Below, piece after piece: positions 29,589-40,425 of a DNA stretch of 64,000 nucleotides. Within the stretch, counting starts at the first letter, position 1. Every line of letters starts with the position of its first letter. Position numbers and translations under genes: made by a program. Origin of the DNA: Flavobacterium sp. KS-LB2 (GTDB lineage Bacteria; Bacteroidota; Bacteroidia; Flavobacteriales; Flavobacteriaceae). The stretch spans positions 2,790,001 through 2,854,000 of the forward strand of contig NZ_CP145904.1 of assembly GCF_036895565.1 (NCBI RefSeq), read 5' to 3'. The notes beneath the pieces are model-generated. The model had not been told where the DNA came from, did no database searches, and saw nothing but the letters and a program-made list of their open reading frames with translations.

Positions 29589-30194
29589 TTATTTGTTGTA
29601 CAACTCTACGATTAATTGTTCTTTAATGTTTTCTGGAATTTGAAGTCTTGCTGGTACAGAAACAAAAGTACCTTCTTTGATATCGTTATTCCAAGTAATC
29701 CATTCATAAACATGACTTGAATTAGATAAAGAACGTTCGATAGCTTCTAAAGATTTAGATTTTTCACGAACTGCAACTTTATCACCAGGTTTAAGGTGGT
29801 AAGAAGGAATATTAACCACTTCACCGTTAACTGTGATGTGTCTGTGAGAAACGATTTGACGAGCACCTCTTCTAGAAGGAGCAATTCCCATTCTGAAAAC
29901 TACATTATCCAATCTTGCTTCACACAATTGTAATAAAACTTCACCAGTAACTCCTTTAGTCGCTGATGCTTTTTTGAACAAACCTCTGAATTGTTTTTCT
30001 AAAATTCCATAAGAATATTTAGCTTTTTGCTTTTCCATTAACTGGATAGCAAATTCAGATTTTTTTCCTCTTTTTTTTGCCATCCCGTGTTGTCCAGGAG
30101 GGTAATTTCTTTTTTCGAAAGCTTTATCGTCTCCGAAAATTGCCTCGCCAAATTTACGAGCGATTCTTGTACTAGGACCAGTATATCTTGCCAT
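29589..30194 (-). CDS. rpsD: 30S ribosomal protein S4
   Basis: A 201-residue primary binder of 16S rRNA with an S4 domain ([30 protein letters not shown]). The zinc-type cysteines near the N-terminus are absent; the segment reads [16 protein letters not shown]. In E. coli S4 represses the alpha operon. Here a 93-nt gap on its 5' side, toward rpsK, is the longest in this part of the operon and could hold a regulatory site, though I see no clear fold. Confidence 0.98.
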   Translation of the reverse strand: MARYTGPSTRIARKFGEAIFGDDKAFEKRNYPPGQHGMAKKRGKKSEFAIQLMEKQKAKYSYGILEKQFRGLFKKASATKGVTGEVLLQLCEARLDNVVFRMGIAPSRRGARQIVSHRHITVNGEVVNIPSYHLKPGDKVAVREKSKSLEAIERSLSNSSHVYEWITWNNDIKEGTFVSVPARLQIPENIKEQLIVELYNK

Positions 30195-30287
30195 TTTAAA
30201 TTGTTTAAGATTGAGATTATGAATTCAGGTCTTATCCTTCAATAATCGAAGTTCAATCTAGGTTATACTATAATTTGTTTTTGAGTA

Positions 30288-30671
30288 TTAAACTCTACGT
30301 CTTTTAGGAGGACGACATCCGTTGTGAGGCATTGGAGTAACATCGATAATCTCTGTAACTTCAATACCACCGTTATGTAGGGAACGAATAGCAGACTCAC
30401 GTCCGTTTCCTGGTCCTTTTACATAAACTTTTACTTTTTTAAGTCCAGCTTCAAGAGCTACTTTACTACAATCTTCTGCTGCCATTTGGGCTGCGTATGG
30501 AGTGTTCTTTTTAGAACCTCTAAAACCCATTTTACCAGCTGAAGACCAAGAAATAACTTCACCTTTTTTGTTTGTCAAAGAAATGATGATATTGTTAAAA
30601 GTAGCAGAAATATGAGCTTCTCCCGTTGATTCAACGATAACTTTACGTTTTTTTGCAGTTGCTTTAGCCAT
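30288..30671 (-). CDS. rpsK: 30S ribosomal protein S11
   Basis: A 127-residue platform protein of the small subunit. [45 protein letters not shown], read in its parts, and the C-terminal [16 protein letters not shown] are the standard S11 signatures. It follows rpsM after 8 nt. Confidence 0.98.
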   Translation of the reverse strand: MAKATAKKRKVIVESTGEAHISATFNNIIISLTNKKGEVISWSSAGKMGFRGSKKNTPYAAQMAAEDCSKVALEAGLKKVKVYVKGPGNGRESAIRSLHNGGIEVTEIIDVTPMPHNGCRPPKRRRV

Positions 30672-30679
30672 ATTACTTA

Positions 30680-31054
30680 TTATTTAGTTGCTTTTTTCTT
30701 GTTGGCAACAGTTTTTCTCTTACCTTTTCTTGTTCTAGAGTTGTTCTTAGTTCTTTGTCCTCTTAAAGGAAGACCAGTTCTATGACGGATACCTCTGTAA
30801 CATCCAATATCCATTAAACGTTTGATGTTTAAAGAAACTTCAGAACGTAATTCTCCTTCAATTTTAAAAGTTGATACCGCCTCACGAATTGCTCCGATCT
30901 CGTCATCATTCCAATCTTGAACTTTTTTATCTTGGCTAACTTGAGCTTTTTCTAAAATCTCAACAGCTCTACTTTTTCCTAATCCGAAGATATAGGTAAG
31001 TGCTATAACACCTCTCTTATTTTTTGGGATATCTACCCCTGCTATTCTTGCCAT
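30680..31054 (-). CDS. rpsM: 30S ribosomal protein S13
   Basis: A 124-residue head protein contacting tRNA and the large subunit. [21 protein letters not shown] at the start, [19 protein letters not shown] and the basic tail [15 protein letters not shown] are diagnostic. It starts 2 nt after the rpmJ stop. Confidence 0.98.
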   Translation of the reverse strand: MARIAGVDIPKNKRGVIALTYIFGLGKSRAVEILEKAQVSQDKKVQDWNDDEIGAIREAVSTFKIEGELRSEVSLNIKRLMDIGCYRGIRHRTGLPLRGQRTKNNSRTRKGKRKTVANKKKATK

Positions 31055-31056
31055 AA

Positions 31057-31173
31057 TTATCCTTGTCTTTGTTTAAATCTAGGATTCTTTTTGTTTATTA
31101 CGTACAATCTCCCTTTTCTTCGCACAATTTTGCACTCGGGACTTCTCTTTTTTACTGAAGCTCTAACTTTCAT
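31057..31173 (-). CDS. rpmJ: 50S ribosomal protein L36 (zinc-free type)
   Basis: A 38-residue gene. The sequence opens [20 protein letters not shown] and closes [12 protein letters not shown]. Only one of the usual zinc-binding cysteines remains (C14), so this is the C-minus form that folds without zinc. It sits between infA (12 nt) and rpsM (2 nt), the classic position. Confidence 0.97.
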   Translation of the reverse strand: MKVRASVKKRSPECKIVRRKGRLYVINKKNPRFKQRQG

Positions 31174-31185
31174 TTTGAATATCCT

Positions 31186-31401
31186 TTAATATCTATAAGT
31201 AATTCTTGCTTTTGACAAATCGTAAGGGCTCATTTCTAGTTTCACTTTATCACCAGGTAATAATTTGATGTAATGCATACGCATTTTTCCAGATATATGG
31301 GCGATTACAATATGTCCATTTTCTAACTCTACACGGAACATTGCATTTGACAATGCCTCAATGATTGATCCGTCTTGTTCTATTGCTGATTGTTTTGCCA
31401 T
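31186..31401 (-). CDS. infA: Translation initiation factor IF-1
   Basis: A 71-residue OB-fold protein that binds the A site during initiation. [38 protein letters not shown] and the final ARITYRY match the family throughout. It follows secY after 3 nt, as is common in Bacteroidota and Gram-positives. Confidence 0.98.
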   Translation of the reverse strand: MAKQSAIEQDGSIIEALSNAMFRVELENGHIVIAHISGKMRMHYIKLLPGDKVKLEMSPYDLSKARITYRY

Positions 31402-31404
31402 AAG

Positions 31405-32751
31405 TTAAGCTACTGCTTTTCTATTTTTACCACTCTTCATCAAACCATCATAATGTTTATTCAACAAGTATGAATTAATTTGCTGCATTGTGTCTATGGC
31501 AACTCCAACCATAATTATTAATGAAGTACCTCCAAAAAACATTGCCCAAGATTGTTGAACATCCATAAGACTTACAACAATTGCTGGGAACACAGCTATC
31601 AAAGCAAGAAATAAAGATCCTGGAAAAGTTATCAAGGACATCACTTTGTCAAGATAATCAGAAGTTTCAACTCCTGGTCTGATACCTGGAATAAAACCAC
31701 CACTTCTCTTTAAATCATCAGACATTTTATTAGTAGGAACTGTGATTGCAGTATAAAAGAAAGTAAATACAATAATTAAAGTTGCAAATACAAAATTATA
31801 CCAAAATCCAAACATATTACTAAAAGCGCCAACGATTGATTGTGATGCATCTGATTTAGACAAACCTGCTAAGGCTGCTGGAATAAACATAATTGCTTGC
31901 GCAAAAATTATTGGCATAACTCCAGAAGCATTAAGCTTCAGAGGAATCCATTGTCTGTTTCCACCCAACATGTCTTGTTCAAAATCACCTGATGTTGTAC
32001 GACGAGCATATTGAACAGGAATCTTCCTGATCGCCATAACTAATAGCACACAACAAATGATAACTAATAACCAAATGATAATTTCAATAACCAACAACAT
32101 AGGTCCACCATTATTATTGGTAACTCTTGTTGTAAACTCTTGAATAAAAGCCTGAGGTAATCTAGCCAAAATTCCAACCATGATTAACAAAGAAATACCA
32201 TTTCCAATTCCTTTATCAGTAATTTTTTCTCCTAACCACATGGCAAAAATTGTACCTGTAACTAAAATCACTACTGAAGAAAATAAGAATTCAAATGAAT
32301 TGAATCCCAATAAAAATGCATTACTAGGTAATGTTCTATATAAATTATAGATATAAGTTGGACCTTGAACTAAAGTAATTCCTATTGTCAACCAACGAGT
32401 AATTTGATTAATCTTTTTTCTACCGCTTTCTCCATCACTTTGAAGTTTTTGTAAATAAGGAATCGCAATTCCCATTAACTGAACAACAATCGAAGCAGAA
32501 ATATAAGGCATAATTCCTAAAGCAAAAACAGAAGCTTGAGAAAATGCACCTCCAGTAAACATGTCAAGAATTGAACCAATTCCTTCTTTAGTTTGCCCAG
32601 CTAAATTACCTAACTGTGTAGCATCAATACCTGGCAGGGTTACTTGAGCCCCAAAACGATAAACTAAAAGCAAACCCAATGTAATTAGGATTCTATTTTT
32701 CAGTTCCTCGATTTTCCAAACATTACTTATTGATTCAATAAATTTCTTCAT
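31405..32751 (-). CDS. secY: Preprotein translocase subunit SecY
   Basis: This 448-residue protein has ten predicted transmembrane helices and forms the channel of the Sec translocon. The N-terminal EELKNRILITLGLLLVYRFGAQVTLPGID, the plug/pore region ALGIMPYISASIVVQL, and GGFIPGIRPG are all standard. It is translationally packed between rplO and infA. Confidence 0.98.
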   Translation of the reverse strand: MKKFIESISNVWKIEELKNRILITLGLLLVYRFGAQVTLPGIDATQLGNLAGQTKEGIGSILDMFTGGAFSQASVFALGIMPYISASIVVQLMGIAIPYLQKLQSDGESGRKKINQITRWLTIGITLVQGPTYIYNLYRTLPSNAFLLGFNSFEFLFSSVVILVTGTIFAMWLGEKITDKGIGNGISLLIMVGILARLPQAFIQEFTTRVTNNNGGPMLLVIEIIIWLLVIICCVLLVMAIRKIPVQYARRTTSGDFEQDMLGGNRQWIPLKLNASGVMPIIFAQAIMFIPAALAGLSKSDASQSIVGAFSNMFGFWYNFVFATLIIVFTFFYTAITVPTNKMSDDLKRSGGFIPGIRPGVETSDYLDKVMSLITFPGSLFLALIAVFPAIVVSLMDVQQSWAMFFGGTSLIIMVGVAIDTMQQINSYLLNKHYDGLMKSGKNRKAVA

Positions 32752-32764
32752 ATTAATTGAAAAA

Positions 32765-33217
32765 TTACATTGTTACAGCTTCTCCACCAGCAGCTTCAAT
32801 AGCAGCTTTTGCAGTAGCAGTAAATTTGTGAGCGGTTACTTTTAATTTTGCTGTCAATTCACCTCTACCTAAAATCTTAACGATTTCATTTTTAGTAGCT
32901 AAACGATTAGCAACATAAACTGTCATATCAACAGTATCTTTAATAACACCATTATCAACTAAAAGTTGAAGTGTATCAAGATTTACACCTTCGTAATCTT
33001 TACGATTGATGTTTGTAAAACCAAACTTAGGCACACGTCTTTGAAGTGGCATTTGCCCACCTTCAAAACCAATCTTTTTAGAATAACCAGAACGAGATTT
33101 TGCTCCTTTGTGACCTCTTGCAGAAGTACCACCTTTTCCAGAACCTTCTCCTCTACCTAATCTCTTATTTTGATTGTGTGTAGAACCTTCAGCAGGTTGT
33201 AAGTTACTTAAATTCAT
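32765..33217 (-). CDS. rplO: 50S ribosomal protein L15
   Basis: A 150-residue large-subunit protein with the Gly/Arg-rich N-terminal extension ([20 protein letters not shown]) that threads into 23S rRNA, followed by [18 protein letters not shown]. Length is close to the E. coli protein (144). It follows rpmD after 11 nt. Confidence 0.98.
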   Translation of the reverse strand: MNLSNLQPAEGSTHNQNKRLGRGEGSGKGGTSARGHKGAKSRSGYSKKIGFEGGQMPLQRRVPKFGFTNINRKDYEGVNLDTLQLLVDNGVIKDTVDMTVYVANRLATKNEIVKILGRGELTAKLKVTAHKFTATAKAAIEAAGGEAVTM

Positions 33218-33228
33218 AACAGTATTTG

Positions 33229-33411
33229 TTATTTAGTTTCTTCAACAGAAACTAAGTGTTTAACTTTATTTATCATCCCAAGGATTGTAGGGTTTGAATC
33301 ATGCTCTACAACTTGTCCCATTTTACGTAGACCTAAAGCTTCTAATCCTCTTTTTTGAGTAAGAGGACAGTTGATTTTGCTTCTAACTTGTTTTACTAAT
33401 AATTTAGCCAT
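33229..33411 (-). CDS. rpmD: 50S ribosomal protein L30
   Basis: A 60-residue protein; [31 protein letters not shown] is the standard L30 N-terminal half. It is present in its normal place between rpsE and rplO; some bacteria lack it. Confidence 0.97.
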   Translation of the reverse strand: MAKLLVKQVRSKINCPLTQKRGLEALGLRKMGQVVEHDSNPTILGMINKVKHLVSVEETK

Positions 33412-33423
33412 AATTTCCTTGAA

Positions 33424-33951
33424 TTAACCTTTAAAAACTTTTTCTAAAGAAACACCTCTTTGTTTTGCAACAGTATAAGCGCTTCTCATTTGCAATAAAG
33501 CATCAAAAGTTGCTTTTACTACGTTGTGAGGATTTGAAGATCCTTGAGATTTAGATAATACATCATGAATTCCAACTGATTCAAGAACTGAACGAACAGC
33601 TCCACCAGCAATAACTCCTGTACCATGAGAGGCAGGAATTAAAAACACACGTGCACCACCAAATTTACCTTTTTGTTCGTGAGGAACTGATTGACCATTC
33701 AAAGGAATTTTTACTAAATTTTTCTTAGCATCTTCTACTGCTTTCGCAATTGCTTCAGAAACATCTTTAGATTTTCCTAATCCGTGTCCAACAACTCCAT
33801 TTTCATCACCTACAACCACAATAGCAGAAAAACCAAAAGCTCTACCTCCTTTTGTAACCTTAGTAACACGATTTACACTTACCAAACGATCTTTTAATTC
33901 AAGACCACTTGGTTTTACTAACTCTACATTCTTGTATTTACTATTAGACAT
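33424..33951 (-). CDS. rpsE: 30S ribosomal protein S5
   Basis: A 175-residue protein with the double-stranded-RNA-binding N-domain ([31 protein letters not shown]) and the C-domain motif [16 protein letters not shown]. It takes part in decoding accuracy and helicase activity at the mRNA entry. It follows rplR after 6 nt. Confidence 0.98.
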   Translation of the reverse strand: MSNSKYKNVELVKPSGLELKDRLVSVNRVTKVTKGGRAFGFSAIVVVGDENGVVGHGLGKSKDVSEAIAKAVEDAKKNLVKIPLNGQSVPHEQKGKFGGARVFLIPASHGTGVIAGGAVRSVLESVGIHDVLSKSQGSSNPHNVVKATFDALLQMRSAYTVAKQRGVSLEKVFKG

Positions 33952-33957
33952 ACTATA

Positions 33958-34308
33958 TTAGAATTTAAGTCCAGCCGCTCTTGCGCCTTCCGCTAATGAT
34001 TTAATACGACCGTGATATAAATAACCTCCTCTATCGAAAGTCACTACGTCTATACCAGCTTTTAAAGCTTTTTCAGCAACTAGTTTTCCAACTGCTGTAG
34101 CAACTTCAATATTCGTACCGTTACCTATTTCTTTTTCTCTTGAAGAAGCCGCCAATATAGTAACTCCGTTTACGTCATCAATAAGTTGAGCGTAAATTTC
34201 TTTGTTACTTCTAAATACAGATAGTCTTGGATTAGTAGCAGTACCACTAATTGTTTTTCTAATTCTGAATCTAATTCGTTGTCTTCTTTCAGGTTTTGTT
34301 AATGACAT
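33958..34308 (-). CDS. rplR: 50S ribosomal protein L18
   Basis: A 116-residue 5S rRNA-binding protein. [38 protein letters not shown] and the end [23 protein letters not shown] cover the family. It follows rplF after 11 nt. Confidence 0.98.
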   Translation of the reverse strand: MSLTKPERRQRIRFRIRKTISGTATNPRLSVFRSNKEIYAQLIDDVNGVTILAASSREKEIGNGTNIEVATAVGKLVAEKALKAGIDVVTFDRGGYLYHGRIKSLAEGARAAGLKF

Positions 34309-34319
34309 AATCTTATTTT

Positions 34320-34862
34320 TTAAGCTGATTTACCTGCTTTTCTTCTTAATACTTCACCCACAAATTTAACACCTTTTCCTTTGTATGGCTCAGGCTTACG
34401 GAAACCTCTGATTTTCGCAGCTACTTGACCTAAAAGTTGTTTGTCAAATGATGTTAATTTAACAATTGGATTTTTACCTTTTTCAGATATTGTTTCTAAA
34501 GTTACTTCTGGAGCAATTTCTAAAACAATATTGTGAGAATATCCAAGAGCTAAATCTAACTTTTGTCCTTGATTTGAAGCTCTATAACCAACTCCTACCA
34601 ACTCTAAAGATTTAGTAAAACCTTCATTAACACCAACAATCATATTGTTGATTAAAGATCTATATAAACCGTGTTTTGCTCTTTGGTCTTTGTGATCAGA
34701 CGATCTATCAACTTGAACTTGACCGTCTTCAACTGTTACAGTTACGTCCGAGAACTCCTGTGTTAGTTGACCATTTTTTCCTTTTACTGTAATGATACCA
34801 TTTGCAACTTCAACAGTTACACCAGCAGGGATTACAACCGGATTTTTACCTATTCTTGACAT
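34320..34862 (-). CDS. rplF: 50S ribosomal protein L6
   Basis: A 180-residue two-domain protein near the factor-binding site. The N-terminal [19 protein letters not shown], the middle [22 protein letters not shown] and the C-terminal signature [16 protein letters not shown] are intact. It follows rpsH after 18 nt. Confidence 0.98.
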   Translation of the reverse strand: MSRIGKNPVVIPAGVTVEVANGIITVKGKNGQLTQEFSDVTVTVEDGQVQVDRSSDHKDQRAKHGLYRSLINNMIVGVNEGFTKSLELVGVGYRASNQGQKLDLALGYSHNIVLEIAPEVTLETISEKGKNPIVKLTSFDKQLLGQVAAKIRGFRKPEPYKGKGVKFVGEVLRRKAGKSA

Positions 34863-34880
34863 CTTCTACTATTTTAATGA

Positions 34881-35279
34881 TTAGTAAACGTAACAAATTA
34901 CTTCACCACCAACATTTAATTGCTTGGCTTTCTTTCCTGTCATCAAACCTTTTGATGTAGAAACAATAGCAATTCCTAATCCGTTAAGGATTCTAGGAAT
35001 TGATGAAGAACCTGAATACTTACGTAAACCTGGTTTACTAATTCTTTGGATATCTTTAATTACAGACTCTTTAGTATCTTTATCATACTTCAAAGCAATT
35101 TTGATTGAACCCTGAACAGCGTTGTCTTCAAATTTGTAACTCAAGATATAACCTTGATCGAATAAGATCTTAGTTATTTCTTTTTTTAGATTAGATGCAG
35201 GAATTTCAACAACTTTGTGGTTTGCAGCCACAGCGTTACGAACTCTTGTCAAATAATCTGCAATAGGATCTGTATACAT
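34881..35279 (-). CDS. rpsH: 30S ribosomal protein S8
   Basis: I place the start at the Met at 35279 ([16 protein letters not shown]), giving 132 residues like E. coli S8 (130). The frame is open to a Met at 35315, which would add 12 unrelated residues. The C-terminal [28 protein letters not shown] is diagnostic. A gap of about 97 nt separates it from rpsN. In E. coli S8 represses the spc operon; nothing here shows whether that holds. Confidence 0.97.
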   Translation of the reverse strand: MYTDPIADYLTRVRNAVAANHKVVEIPASNLKKEITKILFDQGYILSYKFEDNAVQGSIKIALKYDKDTKESVIKDIQRISKPGLRKYSGSSSIPRILNGLGIAIVSTSKGLMTGKKAKQLNVGGEVICYVY

Positions 35280-35376
35280 GTGTATTAATTTGCGGTTATG
35301 GTTTTCATAGGACACTCATCCTATGAACCTTTAACCAATTTATAAATGTGTTTGTATCAACGCAACTAAGTTACGT

Positions 35377-35646
35377 CTACCAAGATGCTTTTTTAACACC
35401 TGGGATTAAACCGTTATTTGCCATTTCACGAAATGTTACACGTGAAATACCAAATTGACGCATATAACCTCTAGGTCTACCAGTCAATTTACAACGATTG
35501 TGCAAACGAACAGGAGAAGCATTTTTCGGTAATTTTTGCAAACCTACGAAATCTCCAGCTTCTAACAAAGCTTTTCTTTTCTCAGCATACTTTGCTACAG
35601 TTTTTTCTCTCTTAACCTCACGGGCTTTCATTGATTCTTTAGCCAT
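35377..35646 (-). CDS. rpsN: 30S ribosomal protein S14 (zinc-free type)
   Basis: An 89-residue protein with only one Cys in the region that carries CxxC pairs in the zinc form; it reads [29 protein letters not shown]. Length and sequence fit the C-minus class. It follows rplE after 3 nt. Confidence 0.97.
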   Translation of the reverse strand: MAKESMKAREVKREKTVAKYAEKRKALLEAGDFVGLQKLPKNASPVRLHNRCKLTGRPRGYMRQFGISRVTFREMANNGLIPGVKKASW

Positions 35647-35649
35647 ATC

Positions 35650-36201
35650 TTAATTCTTTTTAAAAGGTAAACCTAATTCAGCCAATAGTGATTTTGCTTC
35701 TTTATCTGTTTTTGCAGAAGTTACAAAAGATATATCCATCCCTGATATTTTGTTTACTTTGTCAATATCAATTTCTGGGAAAATGATTTGCTCCAAAACA
35801 CCAAGATTGTAATTACCTCTTCCATCAAAACCAGTAGCTTTAATTCCACTAAAATCTCTCACACGTGGTAAAGCAGATGTAATAAGTCTATCTAAAAACT
35901 CATACATTCTTTCTCCACGCAAAGTAACTTTCGCTCCGATAGGCATCCCTTTTCTCAATTTGAATGACGCTACGTCTTTCTTTGAGATTGTAGATACTGC
36001 TTTCTGTCCAGTGATCTTTGTTAACTCTTCAACTGCATAGTCGATAAGTTTTTTATCCGATACAGCTGCACCAACTCCTTTACTTAAAACGATTTTTTCC
36101 AATTTTGGAACTTCCATTACGTTTACGTATCCGAATTCCTCTTTAAGAGCAGCAATTACTCTGCTCTTATATTCTTCTTTTAGTCTAGGTATATACGCCA
36201 T
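35650..36201 (-). CDS. rplE: 50S ribosomal protein L5
   Basis: A 183-residue 5S rRNA-binding protein. The motif [33 protein letters not shown] and [23 protein letters not shown] are standard. It starts 2 nt after the rplX stop. Confidence 0.98.
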   Translation of the reverse strand: MAYIPRLKEEYKSRVIAALKEEFGYVNVMEVPKLEKIVLSKGVGAAVSDKKLIDYAVEELTKITGQKAVSTISKKDVASFKLRKGMPIGAKVTLRGERMYEFLDRLITSALPRVRDFSGIKATGFDGRGNYNLGVLEQIIFPEIDIDKVNKISGMDISFVTSAKTDKEAKSLLAELGLPFKKN

Positions 36202-36203
36202 TA

Positions 36204-36518
36204 CTATAGTACTTGATTAGATTTTTTTGAAAATCTTACTTTCTTATCTCCTTCTACTCTAATACCTACTCTAGTTGTTTCCTTTGTTTTAGGATCAATT
36301 AAAGAGATGTTAGATATTTGTATAGAAGCTTCTTTCTTTACGATACCACCTTGAGGGCTTTTTGCACTTGGTTTCGTATGTTTTGAAACCATGTTTACAC
36401 CTTCAACAATCGCTTTGTTTTTCTCTTTGTACACACGTAATACTTTACCTTCAGCACCTTTATGGTCTCCAGCTATTACTCTTACGATGTCACCTGATTT
36501 TATTTTTAGCTTTATCAT
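36204..36518 (-). CDS. rplX: 50S ribosomal protein L24
   Basis: A 104-residue assembly initiator protein with an N-terminal KOW motif ([23 protein letters not shown]) and the [18 protein letters not shown] end. It follows rplN after 11 nt. Confidence 0.98.
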   Translation of the reverse strand: MIKLKIKSGDIVRVIAGDHKGAEGKVLRVYKEKNKAIVEGVNMVSKHTKPSAKSPQGGIVKKEASIQISNISLIDPKTKETTRVGIRVEGDKKVRFSKKSNQVL

Positions 36519-36529
36519 CTTAAAACGAA

Positions 36530-36898
36530 TTAAAGCACTTCTGGTGCTAATGATACAATTTTCATGAATTGTTTTTCACGAAGTTCTCTTGCTACCGGAC
36601 CAAAAACACGAGTTCCTCTCATTTCACCAGCAGCATTTAATAACACACATGCGTTGTCATCAAATCTAATGTATGAACCATCGGCTCTTCTTACTTCTTT
36701 TTTGGTACGTACAACAACTGCAGTTGAAACAGCTCCTTTTTTAACGCTTCCGTTAGGTGCTGTATCTTTGATAGAAACTACAATCTTGTCTCCAACAGAG
36801 GCATACCTTCTTTTGGTACCTCCTAAAACACGGATAGTTAAAACTTCCTTTGCTCCAGTGTTATCTGCTACTTTTAGTCTTGATTCTTGTTGTACCAT
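36530..36898 (-). CDS. rplN: 50S ribosomal protein L14
   Basis: A 122-residue protein beginning [43 protein letters not shown] and [14 protein letters not shown] complete the family pattern. It follows rpsQ after 2 nt. Confidence 0.98.
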   Translation of the reverse strand: MVQQESRLKVADNTGAKEVLTIRVLGGTKRRYASVGDKIVVSIKDTAPNGSVKKGAVSTAVVVRTKKEVRRADGSYIRFDDNACVLLNAAGEMRGTRVFGPVARELREKQFMKIVSLAPEVL

Positions 36899-36900
36899 AA

Positions 36901-37161
36901 TTATTTAGCTCTTTCTAGGATTTCAACTAACCTCCAACATTTTGTTTTACTTAAAGGACGCGTTTCGCTAATCCTTACTGTATCTCCAACGTTGCAGTCG
37001 TTCATTTCGTCGTGTGCGTGATACTTTTTAGTTTTCAACACGAACTTACCGTATAATGGGTGTTTTACTTTACGTACTTCAGCAACTACGATAGATTTAT
37101 CCATCTTGTCAGAAGTAACAACACCAACTCTTTCTTTTCTTAAATTTCTTTTTTCTTCCAT
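36901..37161 (-). CDS. rpsQ: 30S ribosomal protein S17
   Basis: An 86-residue OB-fold primary rRNA binder. [30 protein letters not shown] and [20 protein letters not shown] are conserved. It follows rpmC after 17 nt. Confidence 0.98.
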   Translation of the reverse strand: MEEKRNLRKERVGVVTSDKMDKSIVVAEVRKVKHPLYGKFVLKTKKYHAHDEMNDCNVGDTVRISETRPLSKTKCWRLVEILERAK

Positions 37162-37178
37162 CTTTCAGCAGATTACAA

Positions 37179-37370
37179 TTATTGCAACTCTCTTTTAGTA
37201 AGTTCCGTAGCTAATCTTGCAACTGTTCTTCTTACACTTCTAATTTGAAGTGGGTTCTCAATTGGTGAAATAGCGTGAGCCATTTTTAGGTCGGCATATG
37301 CCTTCTTAGTCTGGCTAAGTTTTTCTTGCAACTCCGCTGCAGAAAGATCTTTTATTTCTGATTGTTTCAT
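37179..37370 (-). CDS. rpmC: 50S ribosomal protein L29
   Basis: I use the Met at 37370 (MKQSEIKDLSAAELQEKL), giving 63 residues as in E. coli. The open frame extends to 37412 but would overlap rplP and add 14 unconserved residues. L29 lies at the peptide exit and contacts trigger factor and SRP. Confidence 0.97.
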   Translation of the reverse strand: MKQSEIKDLSAAELQEKLSQTKKAYADLKMAHAISPIENPLQIRSVRRTVARLATELTKRELQ

Positions 37371-37383
37371 AATATAATATAGA

Positions 37384-37809
37384 TTATGCTTCGAAATCTC
37401 TAGCAACGACAAATTTAGTTTTTACTGGAAGCTTTTGAGCTGCAAGACGTAACGCCTCTTTTGCAACTGACAAAGGTACTCCTCCAACTTCAAACATAAT
37501 TCTTCCGGGTTTAACAACGGCAGCCCAATACTCAACTGCACCTTTACCTTTACCCATACGTACCTCAAGAGGTTTCTTAGTGATAGGTTTGTCTGGAAAT
37601 ATTTTGATCCATAATTGTCCTTCTCTTTTCATGAAACGAGTTGCAGCAATACGCGCAGCTTCGATTTGACGAGAGGTTAAGAACATTCCATCTTCATGTA
37701 CAGATTTAATACCAAACATTCCATTAGAAAGTTCATGTCCTCTTTGAGAATTCCCTTTCATTTTACCTTTTTGTACCTTACGGTATTTTGTTCTTTTAGG
37801 CTGTAACAT
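37384..37809 (-). CDS. rplP: 50S ribosomal protein L16
   Basis: A 141-residue protein. [19 protein letters not shown] at the start, [17 protein letters not shown] in the middle and [27 protein letters not shown] cover the family; it organises the A-site architecture of the large subunit. It follows rpsC after 19 nt. Confidence 0.98.
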   Translation of the reverse strand: MLQPKRTKYRKVQKGKMKGNSQRGHELSNGMFGIKSVHEDGMFLTSRQIEAARIAATRFMKREGQLWIKIFPDKPITKKPLEVRMGKGKGAVEYWAAVVKPGRIMFEVGGVPLSVAKEALRLAAQKLPVKTKFVVARDFEA

Positions 37810-37828
37810 TTTTCTTTAGTTTAAAAAT

Positions 37829-38587
37829 TTACTTTCGTTTACGAGCGTCTGGTTTTCCACCTTTGTTAAAAGGCTTTCTGTCTCCTCTTGGAGAATCACC
37901 ACCTTTACCACCAGCACCAGATTGTTTTTTGTCCATTCCAGCAAGTGGAGAAAGATCTCTCTTTCCATAAACTTCACCTTTCATGATCCATACTTTGATA
38001 CCCATTCTACCGTAAGTAGTATGAGCTTCAGCCAAAGCATAATCAATATCAGCTCTGAAAGTTGATAGAGGAATTCTACCTTCTTTGAAACCCTCTGAAC
38101 GAGCCATCTCTGCACCATTCAAACGACCAGAAATCAAAACCTTGATACCTTCAGCGTTCATACGCATAGAAGCAGCAATAGCCATTTTGATTGCACGTCT
38201 GTAAGAAATTCTACTTTCGATTTGACGACAGATGCTTGTAGCAACTAGATACGCGTCAAGTTCAGGTCTTTTGATTTCAAATATGTTGATTTGAACCTCT
38301 TTGTCAGTAATTTTCTTAAGTTCCTCTTTCAACTTGTCTACCTCTTGTCCACCTTTTCCGATAATGATACCAGGTCTAGCAGTAGTGATAGTAACGGTTA
38401 CAAGTTTCAAAGTTCTCTCGATGATTACTTTTGATACACTAGCTTTTGATAAACGAGCATGGATATACTTTCTGATTTTATGATCTTCGGCAAGTTTATC
38501 ACCGTAATCATTTCCACCATACCAGTTTGAGTCCCACCCTCTGATGATACCAAGTCTATTTCCAATTGGATTTGTCTTTTGTCCCAT
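37829..38587 (-). CDS. rpsC: 30S ribosomal protein S3
   Basis: A 252-residue protein with a KH domain ([23 protein letters not shown]) and a C-terminal domain with [33 protein letters not shown]. About 25 residues beyond the usual end form a Gly/Lys/Asp-rich tail. It lies at the mRNA entry. It follows rplV after 5 nt. Confidence 0.98.
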   Translation of the reverse strand: MGQKTNPIGNRLGIIRGWDSNWYGGNDYGDKLAEDHKIRKYIHARLSKASVSKVIIERTLKLVTVTITTARPGIIIGKGGQEVDKLKEELKKITDKEVQINIFEIKRPELDAYLVATSICRQIESRISYRRAIKMAIAASMRMNAEGIKVLISGRLNGAEMARSEGFKEGRIPLSTFRADIDYALAEAHTTYGRMGIKVWIMKGEVYGKRDLSPLAGMDKKQSGAGGKGGDSPRGDRKPFNKGGKPDARKRK

Positions 38588-38592
38588 GCTGC

Positions 38593-39006
38593 TTAAGAAT
38601 TGCTTTGTGTGTTATTGATAGCCCCAAGCACGATTGTTACGTGATTAGAACGTTTTCTTATTCTGTGTGCTCTTCCTTGTGGCGCTGGACGAAGTCTTTT
38701 CAACATCATTCCACCATCAACACGGATTTCCTTAACAAATAAACCAGCTTCTTCCATATTAGCTTCAGGGTTTTTAGCTTGCCAGTTAGCAATTACTGAT
38801 AAAACCAATTTTTCTAATTTTCTTGAAGCTTCTTTAGAACTAAATCTTAAGATGTTAAGTGCTCTTTCTACCTTCTGACCTCTTACCAAGTCCGCTACTA
38901 AGCGCATTTTTCTAGGTGAAGTAGGGCAGTTATTCAATTTTGCGAAGGCCAAAGACTTATTCGCCTCTTTTCTTGCGTCTGCTGTTTCTCTTTTACGAAC
39001 TCCCAT
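38593..39006 (-). CDS. rplV: 50S ribosomal protein L22
   Basis: A 137-residue protein lining the exit tunnel; [27 protein letters not shown] and [26 protein letters not shown] are diagnostic. It is about 27 residues longer than E. coli L22, mainly through an N-terminal extension. It follows rpsS after 6 nt. Confidence 0.98.
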   Translation of the reverse strand: MGVRKRETADARKEANKSLAFAKLNNCPTSPRKMRLVADLVRGQKVERALNILRFSSKEASRKLEKLVLSVIANWQAKNPEANMEEAGLFVKEIRVDGGMMLKRLRPAPQGRAHRIRKRSNHVTIVLGAINNTQSNS

Positions 39007-39012
39007 TGCTTC

Positions 39013-39291
39013 TTATTTTTTACCTTTATTTTTTGCTCCAGCATGACCTCTAAAAGACCTAGTTGGTGAAAATTCTCCTAATTTGTGACCTACCATGTTT
39101 TCTGTTACGTAAACTGGTACAAATTGACGACCGTTATGAACTGCGATAGTTTGTCCAACAAAGTCTGGAGTAATCATAGAAGCTCTAGACCATGTCTTAA
39201 CCACTCCTTTATTTCCACCTGCGATGTTTTCTTGAACTTTCTTGTCTAACTTATAATGAACGAAAGGTCCTTTTTTTAATGAACGTGCCAT
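39013..39291 (-). CDS. rpsS: 30S ribosomal protein S19
   Basis: A 92-residue head protein. [39 protein letters not shown] and [16 protein letters not shown] are all conserved. It follows rplB after 6 nt. Confidence 0.98.
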   Translation of the reverse strand: MARSLKKGPFVHYKLDKKVQENIAGGNKGVVKTWSRASMITPDFVGQTIAVHNGRQFVPVYVTENMVGHKLGEFSPTRSFRGHAGAKNKGKK

Positions 39292-39297
39292 ATCTTA

Positions 39298-40122
39298 TTA
39301 TTTCTTTCTACGTTCTACGATATACTTGTTACTCGGGTTTTTCTTAGAACGAGTTCTATAACCTTTAGCTGGTATTCCATTTCTTGAACGTGGATGTCCA
39401 CCAGAAGAACGTCCTTCACCACCACCCATTGGGTGATCGACAGGGTTCATTGCAACAGGTCTTGTTCTAGGTCTTCTTCCTAACCATCTTGTTCTACCAG
39501 CTTTTCCTGATACAACTAATTGGTGGTCTGAATTAGAAACCGCTCCAATTGTAGCCGAACAAGTCAACAAGATCAATCTTGTCTCACCTGAAGGCATTTT
39601 GATTGTAGCATATTTTCCATCTCTTGCCATCAATTGAGCAAATGTTCCAGCAGAACGAGCGATTACAGCTCCTTGTCCTGGTCTCAATTCGATACAAGAA
39701 ATTACAGTTCCAAGTGGAACTCTACTTAAAGGTAATGTATTACCAATTTCAGGTTGAGATTCTGGACCAGAAACTAATTTCTGACCAACTTTCAATCCGT
39801 TTTGAGCAATAACATACGTTTTCTCCCCATCAGCATACGCTAACAAAGCGATAAAAGCAGTACGATTTGGATCATATTCAATTGACTTAACCGTCGCAGG
39901 AATTCCTTCTTTTGTACGTTTAAAATCAATGATACGATATCTCTGCTTGTGACCACCACCCGTATAACGCATGGTCATCTTTCCTTGACTATTTCTACCA
40001 CCAGAGTTTTTTATCGGCGCTATCAAAGAGCGTTCCGGCTTATCAGTTGTAATGGCGTCATAACCATTCACAACTCTAAATCGCTGACCTGGGGTAATAG
40101 GTTTTAATTTTCTTACTGACAT
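39298..40122 (-). CDS. rplB: 50S ribosomal protein L2
   Basis: A 274-residue protein needed for subunit joining and the peptidyl-transferase centre. The C-terminal [19 protein letters not shown] holds the conserved His (His229 in E. coli numbering). Length is normal. It follows rplW after 6 nt. Confidence 0.98.
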   Translation of the reverse strand: MSVRKLKPITPGQRFRVVNGYDAITTDKPERSLIAPIKNSGGRNSQGKMTMRYTGGGHKQRYRIIDFKRTKEGIPATVKSIEYDPNRTAFIALLAYADGEKTYVIAQNGLKVGQKLVSGPESQPEIGNTLPLSRVPLGTVISCIELRPGQGAVIARSAGTFAQLMARDGKYATIKMPSGETRLILLTCSATIGAVSNSDHQLVVSGKAGRTRWLGRRPRTRPVAMNPVDHPMGGGEGRSSGGHPRSRNGIPAKGYRTRSKKNPSNKYIVERRKK

Positions 40123-40128
40123 TTTATC

Positions 40129-40419
40129 TTAGATATTGTTGTAAAAATCAATTGTTTCTCCTTCTTGTACTTGAACAATTGCTTTTTTGATTGCATTCGT
40201 CTTTCCACTGATTAAACCACTTTTAGTGTATTTTGTAGTTCTATCCGGTCTTACGTTCATCGTGTTAACACTCAAAATAGTTACTCCATAAGCAGCTTCA
40301 ATAGCTTTCTTAATTTGCACTTTGTTTGCTTTTTTGTCAACAACAAATCCGAAGCGGTTTAAAACTTCACTTTCTTTGGTTACTTTTTCCGTTACTATAG
40401 GCTTAATTATGATGCTCAT
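40129..40419 (-). CDS. rplW: 50S ribosomal protein L23
   Basis: A 96-residue protein at the tunnel exit, the docking site for SRP and trigger factor. IIIKPIVTEKVTKESE and FVVDKKANKVQIKKAIEAAYGV are conserved. It follows rplD after 6 nt. Confidence 0.98.
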   Translation of the reverse strand: MSIIIKPIVTEKVTKESEVLNRFGFVVDKKANKVQIKKAIEAAYGVTILSVNTMNVRPDRTTKYTKSGLISGKTNAIKKAIVQVQEGETIDFYNNI

Positions 40420-40425
40420 ATCCTA

